Source: an uncultured Lachnospiraceae bacterium
GTDB taxonomy: Bacteria > Bacillota > Clostridia > Lachnospirales > Lachnospiraceae
Assembly (NCBI GenBank): GCA_948688495.1
Contig: CAPQSW010000064.1
Span: 1 to 6,823, forward strand
Reading direction: 5' to 3'
DNA length: 6,823 nucleotides
This document shows, piece by piece, positions 1 to 6,394 of this stretch. The notes under the pieces were generated by a model. That model made no database searches. It was not told the origin of the DNA and saw only the letters and a program-made list of their open reading frames with translations. Positions within the stretch are counted from its first letter, which is position 1; each line of letters begins with the position of its first letter. Both the position numbers and the translations under genes were made by a program.

Positions 1-1
1 G

Positions 2-691
2 CTGATTCTGCTAGGTGATTACATAGACAGAGGGCCTGAAAGTTACAAAGTATTGCGAAAAGTCTACGACATACAGCAGGAGTGCGGCGCTGAGCAGGTC
101 ATTGTCTTACGGGGGAATCATGAAGAATGGTTCGTGGAATTTCTGGAAAAGAAAAACCGGGACTGGATCGGAGAAGATGAGAACCTTAATACCAGCAGGA
201 CATTTTTAAATAAGGAGCAAATGGCGAAACTGAAAGAATTGGCAGTAAAGCAGCGTGCAGGGAAAGTGTATGAATTCATTCGCCAGTGCATAAAAGATAA
301 TCATAAGGAATTACTGGCATGGATGAGACGGCTTCCTTATTATTATACGACGGATACGCAGATTTTTGTGCATGCAGGGATTGACGAGGAAGCAGGTGAC
401 TGGTGGAATGTGGGCACGCCGGATTATTATTTTGTCAGTAAGTATCCGCCGACGATAGGTGCGTTTTACAGGGACATCATAGCCGGACATACGGCAACTT
501 CTTCTATTGTAAATGAGAGGGAATTTCATGATGTATGGCATGACAGTTGGAGTCATTATTATATTGATGGCGGTGTAGAAAGAAGCGGTATTATACCGGT
601 ACTGGTCTACGACGAGAAGGAAGAAAAGTACTATTCCCTGAAAGGGGATTTAAAAAGTGGGCGCTTGGATAAGATAAGGGACAAGTATTAA
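2..691 (+). CDS. PPP-family serine/threonine phosphatase-like metallophosphoesterase, 5' partial
   Basis: Predicted metal-dependent phosphoesterase of the calcineurin/PPP superfamily, likely a cytoplasmic protein phosphatase or an ApaH/PrpE-like hydrolase. The frame is open from the window edge, so the N-terminus, including the first metal-binding motif (GDxHG), lies outside. Visible in order are GDYIDRGP at nt 14-37 (motif GDxxDRG), GNHE at nt 113-124, VHAG at about nt 368-379 and AGHT at nt 482-493. These supply the Asp, Asn and His ligands of the di-metal centre and the catalytic His. The C-terminus carries an IDGG stretch and a beta-rich VLVYDEKEEKYY tail typical of the fold. A TTG at position 53 could be read as a start, but GDYIDRGP lies upstream of it in frame, so the real start is further left. 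The gene ends with TAA and is followed 30 nt later by a terminator. Family assignment is secure; the substrate cannot be told from sequence. Confidence 0.9.
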   Translation: MILLGDYIDRGPESYKVLRKVYDIQQECGAEQVIVLRGNHEEWFVEFLEKKNRDWIGEDENLNTSRTFLNKEQMAKLKELAVKQRAGKVYEFIRQCIKDNHKELLAWMRRLPYYYTTDTQIFVHAGIDEEAGDWWNVGTPDYYFVSKYPPTIGAFYRDIIAGHTATSSIVNEREFHDVWHDSWSHYYIDGGVERSGIIPVLVYDEKEEKYYSLKGDLKSGRLDKIRDKY

Positions 692-721
692 GCATGAAAT
701 ATAAATATGTAAAATAAAAGC

Positions 722-754
722 GAGAGGGTGGAAAAAACTGCCTTCTCATTTTTT
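722..754 (+). terminator. Rho-independent terminator after the phosphatase gene
   Basis: Stem GAGAGGGT (722-729) pairs with GCCTTCTC (740-747), 8 bp including two G-U pairs. The loop is GGAAAAAACT, and six T follow at 749-754. It sits 30 nt after the phosphatase stop and separates that gene from the next one. Confidence 0.75.
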
Positions 755-796
755 ATTATATAAGAATGTAAGCGTACATAAAAAGGAGAGAGTTTT

Positions 797-1633
797 ATGA
801 GCAAAAAAGATAATTACAAGCCCATCAGAAGCAAAATAGAAGAGTGGATCCGGTATGACGACCATAAGCCTGCCGGAGAATATTACGATAATGTGGAAGC
901 GCATGACGAATACCGCAGATGGCATGATAGGGACTGTGTTCTGACAGGAGGCTGTCTGGAAGCGGACACGATGTTCAGCCTCTGGCTGCCACTCAGGCAT
1001 ACCATTGTCAGGATAAACGATATGGAGGTGATCCGGCAGGTGGGAAATATATACCGCAAGTATGATTTCTTAAGGGAGCTGATCAAGGGAAACAACCTGC
1101 AAAAACTTCTGCCCGCATCTATGCCGATTACGGTAAAATTAAGTACATTATTTGCGCTTGGCATGGGAAGGGAGAATGTATTGATACTTCCTGACAGACA
1201 GTTAAATTCTCTGCGGGGAAAAAACCTTATTGGGATTATGTGCCGGCTTTTTTGCAGGCGTCTTTCCCGGAAGGAAAGTTTGCCTCTTATTGGAGCAGTC
1301 CACAGGAGCATCTGGAATGGATCAGGCGGGAGCATTTTCAGGTATTTTTTGACGGGGGATATCGCACTGGAAAATATCAGGGATTTAAGCGGTTCGGGGG
1401 ATGTCAAATATTCTCTGGCGCCGGAGGGCGTGGATGGCATGGAACGTATGTTGGATCATTATATCCGTATTCTGCGGGAGCGAAGAAAATATTTTACAGA
1501 AGAAGAACTGACTGCCGCGGGCGGAATGGATGTGATGTTTTGCAAAGACAAAAGAATACAAAAGTTCAAAGACCGTGTGGCGAGAGGGGAAAAGAAGGCA
1601 TTGGCGCAGATGGCGGATGTGATGTGTGATTGA
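797..1633 (+). CDS. Uncharacterised 278-aa protein with a probable out-of-frame middle segment
   Basis: I do not recognise a named family. The protein is predicted soluble, with no signal peptide or membrane helix. It starts MSKKDNYK after a good ribosome binding site (AAGGAGAG, 783-790). The N-terminal part (about residues 1-141, with DTMFSLWLPLR and ENVLILPDRQLNSLRGK) and the C-terminal part (about 187-278, with DLSGSGDVKYSLAPEGVDG) look like ordinary protein. Residues 142-186 in this frame are Arg/Cys-rich and unnatural. Over the same bases the next frame reads KPYWDYVPAFLQASF ... EHLEWIRREHFQVFFDG, which looks like genuine globular protein and joins both flanks smoothly. The simplest explanation is loss of one A from the A-run at 1219-1224 and gain of one G in the G-run at 1354-1358, leaving total length unchanged. 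Whether the product still works is unknown. It stands 31 nt before the acetyltransferase, possibly in one transcript. Confidence 0.7.
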   Translation: MSKKDNYKPIRSKIEEWIRYDDHKPAGEYYDNVEAHDEYRRWHDRDCVLTGGCLEADTMFSLWLPLRHTIVRINDMEVIRQVGNIYRKYDFLRELIKGNNLQKLLPASMPITVKLSTLFALGMGRENVLILPDRQLNSLRGKNLIGIMCRLFCRRLSRKESLPLIGAVHRSIWNGSGGSIFRYFLTGDIALENIRDLSGSGDVKYSLAPEGVDGMERMLDHYIRILRERRKYFTEEELTAAGGMDVMFCKDKRIQKFKDRVARGEKKALAQMADVMCD

Positions 1634-1664
1634 TGAAAAACAGGTCTTGAGATAAGGAGTACAC

Positions 1665-2236
1665 ATGGAAAGACAATTTACGACGGAGCATTTAATACTG
1701 CTTCCCGGTAAGAATCAAAGAGACAATGATTTTTTTAAGGATATGCTGCATAAAGACGGGGATTTCAGAATCTATTCTGGCGTTGCGTCAACGGAAAAGA
1801 ATATACAGATGTTTCAGAATTACTTTGAGGTAAACGAAAGCTGTTTTTATGCAATATTTGAAAAGGAACATCGGGAGCATTTCATTGGATATGTTGGAAT
1901 CGGATACCAACATCAACGCTTCGAGGCAGAGTTTTATATTTCCAGGCCATATAGGAATCGGGGATATTGTACAGAGGCTTTAAAAAGACTTTGCGAGGAA
2001 GCATTTGATGGGAACCTTACATGGATAAACGAAGAGGGGAAAGGGTAAGCTTGCTTGTAGATCAGCTTTATGTCGCTACCATTTCGGAGAATGGTCCGGC
2101 AGCCAGGGTTTTAGAAAAATGTGGATTTCTCAAGAACACGGAAACAGTAACTGCTTTTCAGATTTTAGTTGACCCGGAGGATGATGCGGTATATGGAAAT
2201 GTTATTGCAGAGTATGTTCTGGGAAAGGAGTTTTAG
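1665..2236 (+). pseudogene. GNAT-family N-acetyltransferase (RimJ/RimL-like), split by a one-base frameshift
   Basis: Acetyl-CoA-dependent N-acetyltransferase, substrate unknown. The first piece (1665-2048, 127 codons) starts MERQFTTEHL after TAAGGAG (1653-1659). It holds GNAT motif A with the acetyl-CoA pyrophosphate loop, FYISRPYRNRGYCTEALKRL at residues 90-109, an RxxGxx(T)EA signature. The second piece, in the -1 frame (usable from about 2046; an ATG lies at 2021), carries the motif B region: VATISENGPAARVLEKCGF, the Asn-x-x-(A/S)-x-x-(V/L)-hydrophobic-E-K-x-G-F signature. Adding one G to the GGG at 2043-2045 restores a single frame of about 190 codons, the usual family length. As written, the protein stops at TAA 2046-2048 and lacks the second half of the CoA site. 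The change lies in a short homopolymer, so sequencing error is the main alternative. Its 3' end carries the ribosome binding site of the next gene. Confidence 0.85.
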
Positions 2237-2237
2237 C

Positions 2238-2778
2238 ATGGCTGTTGCATTTAAGGAATTAAGACAATACATATCGCGTGTGGTCCGTATTTCCGTTTGC
2301 TTTACGGACGGACATTAGACATTATGATAACTATACGCTTGTTTCGGATATACCGGAGGGCAAGTATGATGATTTCTATGTTTATGGGGTGGGGATGATA
2401 GATGTTGAGTTCCCTCTTGATGCTTATCTGGCAGAGGTGGTTTTAGAATGGCCTGTGCAGGAATGCATAGAAATAGAAGGTGTCAAATATTTGCTGGCAC
2501 ATGCAATGACGACCCATCCCCATAAGGCATATAGGGACGATTATTATATGTGGGGTGAGGGAGATGAACAGGAATTCTTAAAGAATGGAATTGATGGTTA
2601 TATCTCTGTGTGTGGGCATCAGAACCAAGGCGGGGGAAGCATCTGGAAGAACAGGATAGGAAATGTTTATATTTGTGACTGTGGTTCTGGTGATAAGAAT
2701 GGCCGTCTGGGGTGCTTGTGCCTGGAAACGAAAGAGGAAATGATACAACATCAGTCATTAATGTCAGGGGAGAATTAA
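2238..2778 (+). pseudogene. Chimeric remnant: start of an uncharacterised small protein joined to a PPP phosphatase C-terminus
   Basis: The ATG at 2238 has AAAGGAG at 2224-2230 and lies 1 nt after the acetyltransferase stop, suggesting an operon. The frame begins MAVAFKELRQYISRVV and stops at TAG 2316-2318 after 26 codons. The heptamer GACATTA is present twice in tandem at 2311-2324; removing one copy reopens the frame and gives a smooth join (CFTDG-HYDNYTLVSDIPEGKYDD). This continues to about 2430 (VEFPLDAYLAE). From about 2431 to 2778 the protein resembles the tail of PPP-family phosphatases: a WPVQECIEIEGVKYLLAHA segment with the motif IV His, then VCGHQN (motif V Gly-His), then IWKNRIGNVYICDCG and GRLGCLCLET. 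The phosphatase N-terminal metal motifs (GDxHG, GDxxDRG, GNHE) are absent, so no activity is expected. An alternative start (GTG 2278) would give a 166-aa product, probably meaningless. The first half resembles an uncharacterised clostridial small protein by recollection only. Confidence 0.7.
2311..2324 (+). repeat. 7-bp tandem duplication (GACATTA x2)
   Basis: GACATTA occupies 2311-2317 and again 2318-2324 with no spacer. Seven bases shift the frame by +1 and create the TAG at 2316-2318. Deleting one copy restores a continuous reading frame across the join, so the duplication is the inactivating lesion. This pattern is typical of replication slippage. Confidence 0.8.
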
Positions 2779-2794
2779 GAAGCGAAAAAATATT

Positions 2795-2932
2795 ATGAAA
2801 ATATATATGGATAATTGTTGTTATAACAGACCTTATGATGACCAGACACAAATTAGGATACCTTTAGGAACGGAAGCAAAGCTGCATACTCAGGATATGG
2901 TTAAAAAGGGCAGTAGGGAGATTGGAGACTGA
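2795..2932 (+). pseudogene. PIN-domain (VapC-like) protein, N-terminal fragment
   Basis: A 45-codon frame, too short to be a whole PIN protein (normally about 130-150 aa). It begins MKIYMDNCCYNRPYDDQTQI. The hydrophobic strand followed by the Asp of DNCCYNRP matches the first catalytic acidic residue of a clostridial PIN-domain group with a DNCCYNRPYDDQ start. It continues through EAKLHTQDMVKKG, matching the first helices of the fold, and stops at TGA 2930-2932. The remaining acidic residues of the nuclease site are missing, so it cannot be an active RNase. There is no good ribosome binding site just upstream (GGGGAG at 2767-2772 is too far). Its stop overlaps an ATG as TGATG, the usual coupling arrangement in toxin-antitoxin pairs. 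It is probably the remnant of a toxin gene truncated by an internal or 3' deletion; the family call rests on the N-terminal signature. Confidence 0.65.
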
Positions 2933-2955
2933 TGAATGAATAGTGCTGTAAACTT

Positions 2956-3159
2956 ATGGATGCCGGTTTTGCGTGTTTAGTTGAAAGACTGGGTATTGTT
3001 GATGCGGAGCGCTTTGTAGCTATGATAAAAAGAGATAGTTTTGATTATACGTTCTGGCGAAGAGAATATTTTGATAAAATGGATTTGATTCAGGTCAGCG
3101 AGGAAGCGTCTGCCTATGCTAAAAGTCATCCTCACAGGGGAAAAGGAATAAGGGTTTAA
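2956..3159 (+). CDS. Small uncharacterised protein, possible PIN partner/antitoxin; original start probably at 2932
   Basis: A 67-aa acidic/helical protein, MDAGFACLVERLGIVDAERF..., with the central phrase FDYTFWRREYFDKMDL and the tail SHPHRGKGIRV. I recall similar short proteins beside PIN-domain genes in clostridia, so an antitoxin role is possible but not shown. No ribosome binding site precedes the ATG at 2956. In the same frame an ATG at 2932 has GGAG (2924-2927) and GGGAG (2916-2920) upstream and overlaps the PIN fragment stop (TGATG). From there the frame would read M-N-E-stop-C-C-K-L-M-D-A-G, so a single TAG at 2941-2943 separates the likely original start from the rest. Codon 4 may originally have been TAC/TAT (Tyr). 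The gene is thus probably damaged at its N-terminus; weak re-initiation at 2956 is possible. It is followed by a terminator 29 nt downstream. Confidence 0.55.
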   Translation: MDAGFACLVERLGIVDAERFVAMIKRDSFDYTFWRREYFDKMDLIQVSEEASAYAKSHPHRGKGIRV

Positions 3160-3188
3160 TTATCTAATGTAGTGATTTTAATGTGGAG

Positions 3189-3232
3189 TAAGGGTTATTC
3201 AAGTATCTGTGCTTGGGTAATCCTTATTTTTT
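3189..3232 (+). terminator. Rho-independent terminator closing the accessory gene region
   Basis: A 15-bp stem pairs 3189-3203 (TAAGGGTTATTCAAG) with 3212-3226 (CTTGGGTAATCCTTA), with three G-U pairs and an 8-nt loop. Six T follow at 3227-3232. It insulates the clpB promoter from upstream transcription. Confidence 0.9.
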
Positions 3233-3331
3233 AGGAAAAGGGGTATAACATCTGTTATTCAGCGTTTTACAGAGATTTAAAAACCAGTAAACACGCATAA
3301 ACACAAGGTTTGCAAAAATTTAATAAATTTA

Positions 3332-3358
3332 TTAGCACTCATCTCTTGACAGTGCTAA
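3332..3358 (+). promoter_or_regulatory. CIRCE operator (HrcA binding site)
   Basis: TTAGCACTC (3332-3340), a 9-nt spacer, then CAGTGCTAA (3350-3358). This matches the CIRCE consensus TTAGCACTC-N9-GAGTGCTAA at every arm position except one (C instead of G at 3350). CIRCE is bound by the heat-shock repressor HrcA. Here it overlaps the -35 box of the clpB promoter, so bound HrcA should block RNA polymerase directly. The site predicts heat induction of clpB when HrcA is inactivated. Confidence 0.92.
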
Positions 3359-3374
3359 TAATTCGCTGTATTGT
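3346..3374 (+). promoter_or_regulatory. Sigma-A-type promoter of clpB
   Basis: A perfect -35 box TTGACA (3346-3351), a 17-nt spacer and a -10 box TATTGT (3369-3374; consensus TATAAT, two mismatches). An A/T-rich tract at 3313-3333 just upstream could act as an UP element. Transcription would start near 3381, giving a leader of about 140 nt before clpB. The -35 box begins in the CIRCE spacer and ends in its right arm, which explains the regulation. Confidence 0.8.
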
Positions 3375-3380
3375 GATAGT

Positions 3381-3523
3381 GTCAATAGAACAAATGACGC
3401 ATCAAACAGATGTAGAGGAATAAAGAATTGACGAGATCTGCGCAGGCAATCCCAAGGCCGCAGGACATTTTGGCATCTTGTGGTGGTATATTCGCAGATT
3501 GAGAGAAAGGAATGGGTATTGGT
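3381..3523 (+). promoter_or_regulatory. Long clpB 5' leader with a possible leader peptide ORF
   Basis: The stretch between the predicted transcription start and clpB contains a 24-codon frame beginning with TTG at 3428, ending TGA 3500-3502, and preceded at 8 nt by AGAGGA (3414-3419). GATCTGCG (3435-3442) can pair with CGCAGATT (3493-3500), an 8-bp stem enclosing most of the leader just upstream of the clpB ribosome binding site (AAAGGA, 3506-3511). The short frame encodes nothing I recognise. No known RNA thermometer or riboswitch class is evident. A regulatory role is speculative. Confidence 0.3.
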
Positions 3524-6106
3524 ATGAATCTTACAAAATTTACACAGAAATCTATGCAGGCCGTGCAGCAATGCGAGAAATTGGCTTATGAATACGGTAA
3601 TCAGGAAATTGAGCAGGAGCATCTGCTCTATAGTCTTCTCACCATTGACGACAGCCTGATCTTGAAACTGATCGAGAAGATGGAGATACAGAAGGAGTAT
3701 TTTATAAACCGCGTGGAGCAGGGATTGAACAAGCGCACGAAAGTACAGGGAGGGCAGATTTATATTGGCCAGGATCTGAATAAGGCGTTGATTGATGCGG
3801 AAGATGAGGCGAAAGCGCTGAGCGATGAATATGTGTCTGTGGAGCATCTTTTTTTAGCGATGCTAAAGCATCCGAATAAGGAGATCAAGGAAATCTTCCG
3901 GGAGTTTGGCATCACGCGGGAACGTTTTCTGCAGGCGCTGTCTACAGTGCGGGGCAACCAGAGAGTCACCTCGGACAATCCAGAGGCAACTTATGATACG
4001 TTGGAGAAATATGGTCAGGATCTGGTAGAAAAGGCGCGTAATCAGAAGCTTGATCCCGTGATCGGCAGGGATAATGAGATCCGAAATGTGATCCGTATTC
4101 TTTCCCGTAAGACGAAGAACAATCCGGTGCTGATCGGGGAACCAGGAGTTGGTAAGACTGCAGTCGCAGAAGGACTGGCACAGCGTATTGTCAGAGGGGA
4201 TGTGCCGGAAGGCTTGAAGGACAAGAAGATTTTTGCATTGGATATGGGTGCTCTGGTGGCGGGCGCGAAGTACCGGGGCGAATTTGAGGAGCGTCTGAAA
4301 GCTGTTTTGGATGATGTGAAAAACAGTGACGGGCAGATCATTCTTTTTATTGATGAACTGCATACGATCGTGGGTGCGGGCAAGACAGACGGCGCCATGG
4401 ATGCCGGAAATATGTTAAAGCCTATGCTGGCAAGGGGTGAGCTGCATTGTATTGGTGCCACCACACTGGATGAATACCGCCAGTATATTGAGAAGGATGC
4501 CGCATTGGAGAGACGTTTTCAGCCGGTTATGGTGGATGAGCCGACAGTGGAGGATACGATCTCCATCCTGCGTGGCTTGAAGGAACGCTATGAGGTGTTT
4601 CATGGCGTGAAGATCATGGATAATGCGCTGGTGAGTGCAGCAGTATTGTCGAACCGCTATATTTCCGACCGTTTTCTGCCGGATAAGGCGATCGACCTGG
4701 TAGATGAGGCTTGTGCGCTGATCAAGACGGAATTAGATTCGATGCCTGCGGAGCTGGACGAACTGCAGCGCAGGGTGATGCAGCTGGAGATTGAAGAGAC
4801 GGCTCTGAAGAAAGAAGAAGATACGCTGAGCAGAGAGCGGCTGTCCAACCTGCAGCGGGAGCTTGCGGAGTTAAAAGAAGAACTAAAGAATCGTATGGCG
4901 CAGTGGGAAAACGAGAAGGCTTCCGTAGAGAAACTGTCTAAAATGCGTGAGGAGATCGATGAGATCAACAACCAGATCCAGATCGCACAGCGTGAGGGCG
5001 ATTACGAGAAGGCGGCCGAGCTCAGTTACGGCAGACTGCCGGCCTTAAAGCAACAGTTGGAGATTGAAGAAGAACAGGTGAAATCAAAAGATCTCTCACT
5101 GGTGCATGAAAGTGTATCTGATGAGGAGATCTCGCGGATTATTTCCCGATGGACGGGTATTCCGGTATCCAAGCTGACCGAGAGTGAACGGAATAAGACG
5201 CTGCATCTGGACGATGAACTGCATAAACGGGTGATCGGCCAAGATGAAGGCGTGACAAAGGTAACAGATGCTATCATTCGATCTAAGGCGGGGATCAAAG
5301 ATCCCACCAAGCCGATCGGGTCCTTCCTGTTCCTTGGCCCTACCGGTGTGGGCAAGACAGAACTTGCCAAGGCGCTGGCGGCATCCCTGTTTGACGATGA
5401 GGCCAATATGGTCAGGATCGACATGAGTGAGTATATGGAGAAATATTCGGTATCCAGGCTGATCGGAGCGCCTCCCGGATATGTAGGTTATGAGGAAGGG
5501 GGACAATTGACGGAAGCCGTCAGAAGAAAGCCGTATTCTGTGGTACTTTTCGATGAGATAGAGAAAGCGCATCCGGACGTGTTCAATGTGCTGCTGCAAG
5601 TATTAGATGACGGACGGATCACAGACTCTCAGGGAAGGACCGTCGATTTTAAGAATACAATTCTGATTATGACGTCAAATATTGGGGCAAATTACCTTCT
5701 GGACGGCATTGACGCACAGGGAGCGATCAAGCCGGAAGCAGAGCAGATGGTTATGGGAGATCTGAGAAACCACTTCCGGCCGGAGTTCTTGAACCGGCTG
5801 GATGAGACGATCCTCTTTAAGCCATTGACGAAGGATAATATAGGCGGGATTATTCATCTGATCGTAGATGATTTGAACAGGCGGCTGGCGGAAAGAGAGT
5901 TGAGGATTGAATTGACGCCGGAAGCGGAGCAGTTTATTGTAGAGAATGCATACGATCCAGTCTATGGTGCAAGACCGTTGAAGCGTTATATTCAAAAATA
6001 TGTGGAGACACTGTCTGCAAAATTGATTTTGTCGGATCAGGTGAAGAGCAAGGATACGATACTGATTGCAGTAGAAAATGGCAGTTTGACAGCGAGAACT
6101 AAATAA
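3524..6106 (+). CDS. clpB: ClpB, ATP-dependent protein disaggregase (Hsp100/AAA+)
   Basis: Hexameric cytoplasmic chaperone that, with DnaK/DnaJ/GrpE, pulls polypeptides out of heat-induced aggregates. The length of 860 aa is normal for the family. Order: Clp N-domain repeats (about residues 1-145); first AAA+ domain with Walker A GEPGVGKT (205-212), Walker B LFIDE (E278), pore-loop Tyr250 in AKYRGEF and arginine fingers R330/R331; a coiled-coil middle domain (about 410-525) that separates ClpB from ClpA/ClpX and docks DnaK; second AAA+ domain with Walker A GPTGVGKT (605-612), pore-loop Tyr653 in GYVGYEEGG, Walker B LFDE (E678) and arginine finger R758; small C-terminal domain. There is no ClpP-binding IGF/L loop, as expected for ClpB. 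The start at 3524 (MNLTKFTQKS) matches family N-termini. The in-frame ATG at 3512 would abut the AAAGGA site and is less likely. Controlled by CIRCE/HrcA, with its own promoter and terminator. Confidence 0.98.
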   Translation: MNLTKFTQKSMQAVQQCEKLAYEYGNQEIEQEHLLYSLLTIDDSLILKLIEKMEIQKEYFINRVEQGLNKRTKVQGGQIYIGQDLNKALIDAEDEAKALSDEYVSVEHLFLAMLKHPNKEIKEIFREFGITRERFLQALSTVRGNQRVTSDNPEATYDTLEKYGQDLVEKARNQKLDPVIGRDNEIRNVIRILSRKTKNNPVLIGEPGVGKTAVAEGLAQRIVRGDVPEGLKDKKIFALDMGALVAGAKYRGEFEERLKAVLDDVKNSDGQIILFIDELHTIVGAGKTDGAMDAGNMLKPMLARGELHCIGATTLDEYRQYIEKDAALERRFQPVMVDEPTVEDTISILRGLKERYEVFHGVKIMDNALVSAAVLSNRYISDRFLPDKAIDLVDEACALIKTELDSMPAELDELQRRVMQLEIEETALKKEEDTLSRERLSNLQRELAELKEELKNRMAQWENEKASVEKLSKMREEIDEINNQIQIAQREGDYEKAAELSYGRLPALKQQLEIEEEQVKSKDLSLVHESVSDEEISRIISRWTGIPVSKLTESERNKTLHLDDELHKRVIGQDEGVTKVTDAIIRSKAGIKDPTKPIGSFLFLGPTGVGKTELAKALAASLFDDEANMVRIDMSEYMEKYSVSRLIGAPPGYVGYEEGGQLTEAVRRKPYSVVLFDEIEKAHPDVFNVLLQVLDDGRITDSQGRTVDFKNTILIMTSNIGANYLLDGIDAQGAIKPEAEQMVMGDLRNHFRPEFLNRLDETILFKPLTKDNIGGIIHLIVDDLNRRLAERELRIELTPEAEQFIVENAYDPVYGARPLKRYIQKYVETLSAKLILSDQVKSKDTILIAVENGSLTARTK

Positions 6107-6130
6107 AATAGCAATTGATATAAAATATAT

Positions 6131-6152
6131 CCGGACGGGTAGGAGGATCCGG
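6131..6152 (+). other. Small hairpin with an orphan AGGAGG in its loop
   Basis: CCGGA (6131-6135) pairs with TCCGG (6148-6152) around a 12-nt loop containing AGGAGG (6141-6146). No reading frame of any length starts at a proper distance downstream, since the TTG at 6158 meets TAG after two codons. It lies in the clpB 3' untranslated region and may be a vestige or chance. Confidence 0.25.
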
Positions 6153-6182
6153 TTAGATTGGATTAGAAGAGCGGAAAGCAGG

Positions 6183-6228
6183 AATCAGACCAGAACATTC
6201 GATAGCGTGTGTTCTGGTTTGATTTTTT
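6183..6228 (+). terminator. Rho-independent terminator of clpB
   Basis: A 15-bp stem, AATCAGACCAGAACA (6183-6197) with TGTTCTGGTTTGATT (6210-6224), with one G-U pair and a 12-nt loop. A six-T run (6223-6228) overlaps the stem end. It lies 76 nt past the clpB stop. There is no T-run on the opposite strand, so it serves clpB and not the transposase. Confidence 0.93.
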
Positions 6229-6369
6229 GTTCGTCCCGTAAAAATATTTACCGATTCGTTTGTAGAGGAAATAGAGATTGTATGGTAGAATAAGTCTGCA
6301 AATAAAAAGTCAAGCAGAAATTTGTGAACTTTGAAAATTTTATACAGGTTGAAAAATAAGTACCACAAA

Positions 6370-6394
6370 CAGACCACCGCAGCACGCTGGTCTG
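6370..6394. other. Stem-loop in the 3' non-coding end of the IS110 element
   Basis: CAGACCA (6370-6376) is perfectly complementary to TGGTCTG (6388-6394), with an 11-nt GC-rich loop. It lies 22 nt beyond the transposase stop. On the transposase strand only three T follow, so it is a weak terminator candidate. It may be part of the element's end structure or of a non-coding RNA such as those carried by the IS1111 branch. Confidence 0.4.

Noticed and set aside
883..1440. 185-codon minus-strand frame across the uncharacterised gene
   Set aside because: No upstream ribosome binding site and low-complexity Ser/Arg-rich translation; it looks like a shadow of the plus-strand gene.
3288..3304. Direct repeat TAAACAC-GCA-TAAACAC upstream of the clpB promoter
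   Set aside because: Two short A-rich copies with a 10-bp period; it does not match the CtsR box or another operator I know, and is likely chance in A/T-rich DNA.
3332..3847. 171-codon minus-strand frame covering the CIRCE site and the clpB start
   Set aside because: It is antisense to a certain gene start and promoter, shows no recognisable domain, and follows the codon pattern of clpB in reverse.
5096..5599. Minus-strand frames of up to 167 codons inside clpB
   Set aside because: They lie opposite the strongly conserved second AAA+ domain, whose coding constraint explains the open reverse frames.
6283..6291. Extended -10-like TGGTAGAAT between the clpB terminator and the IS element
   Set aside because: No acceptable -35 box at 16-18 nt and no plus-strand gene follows.
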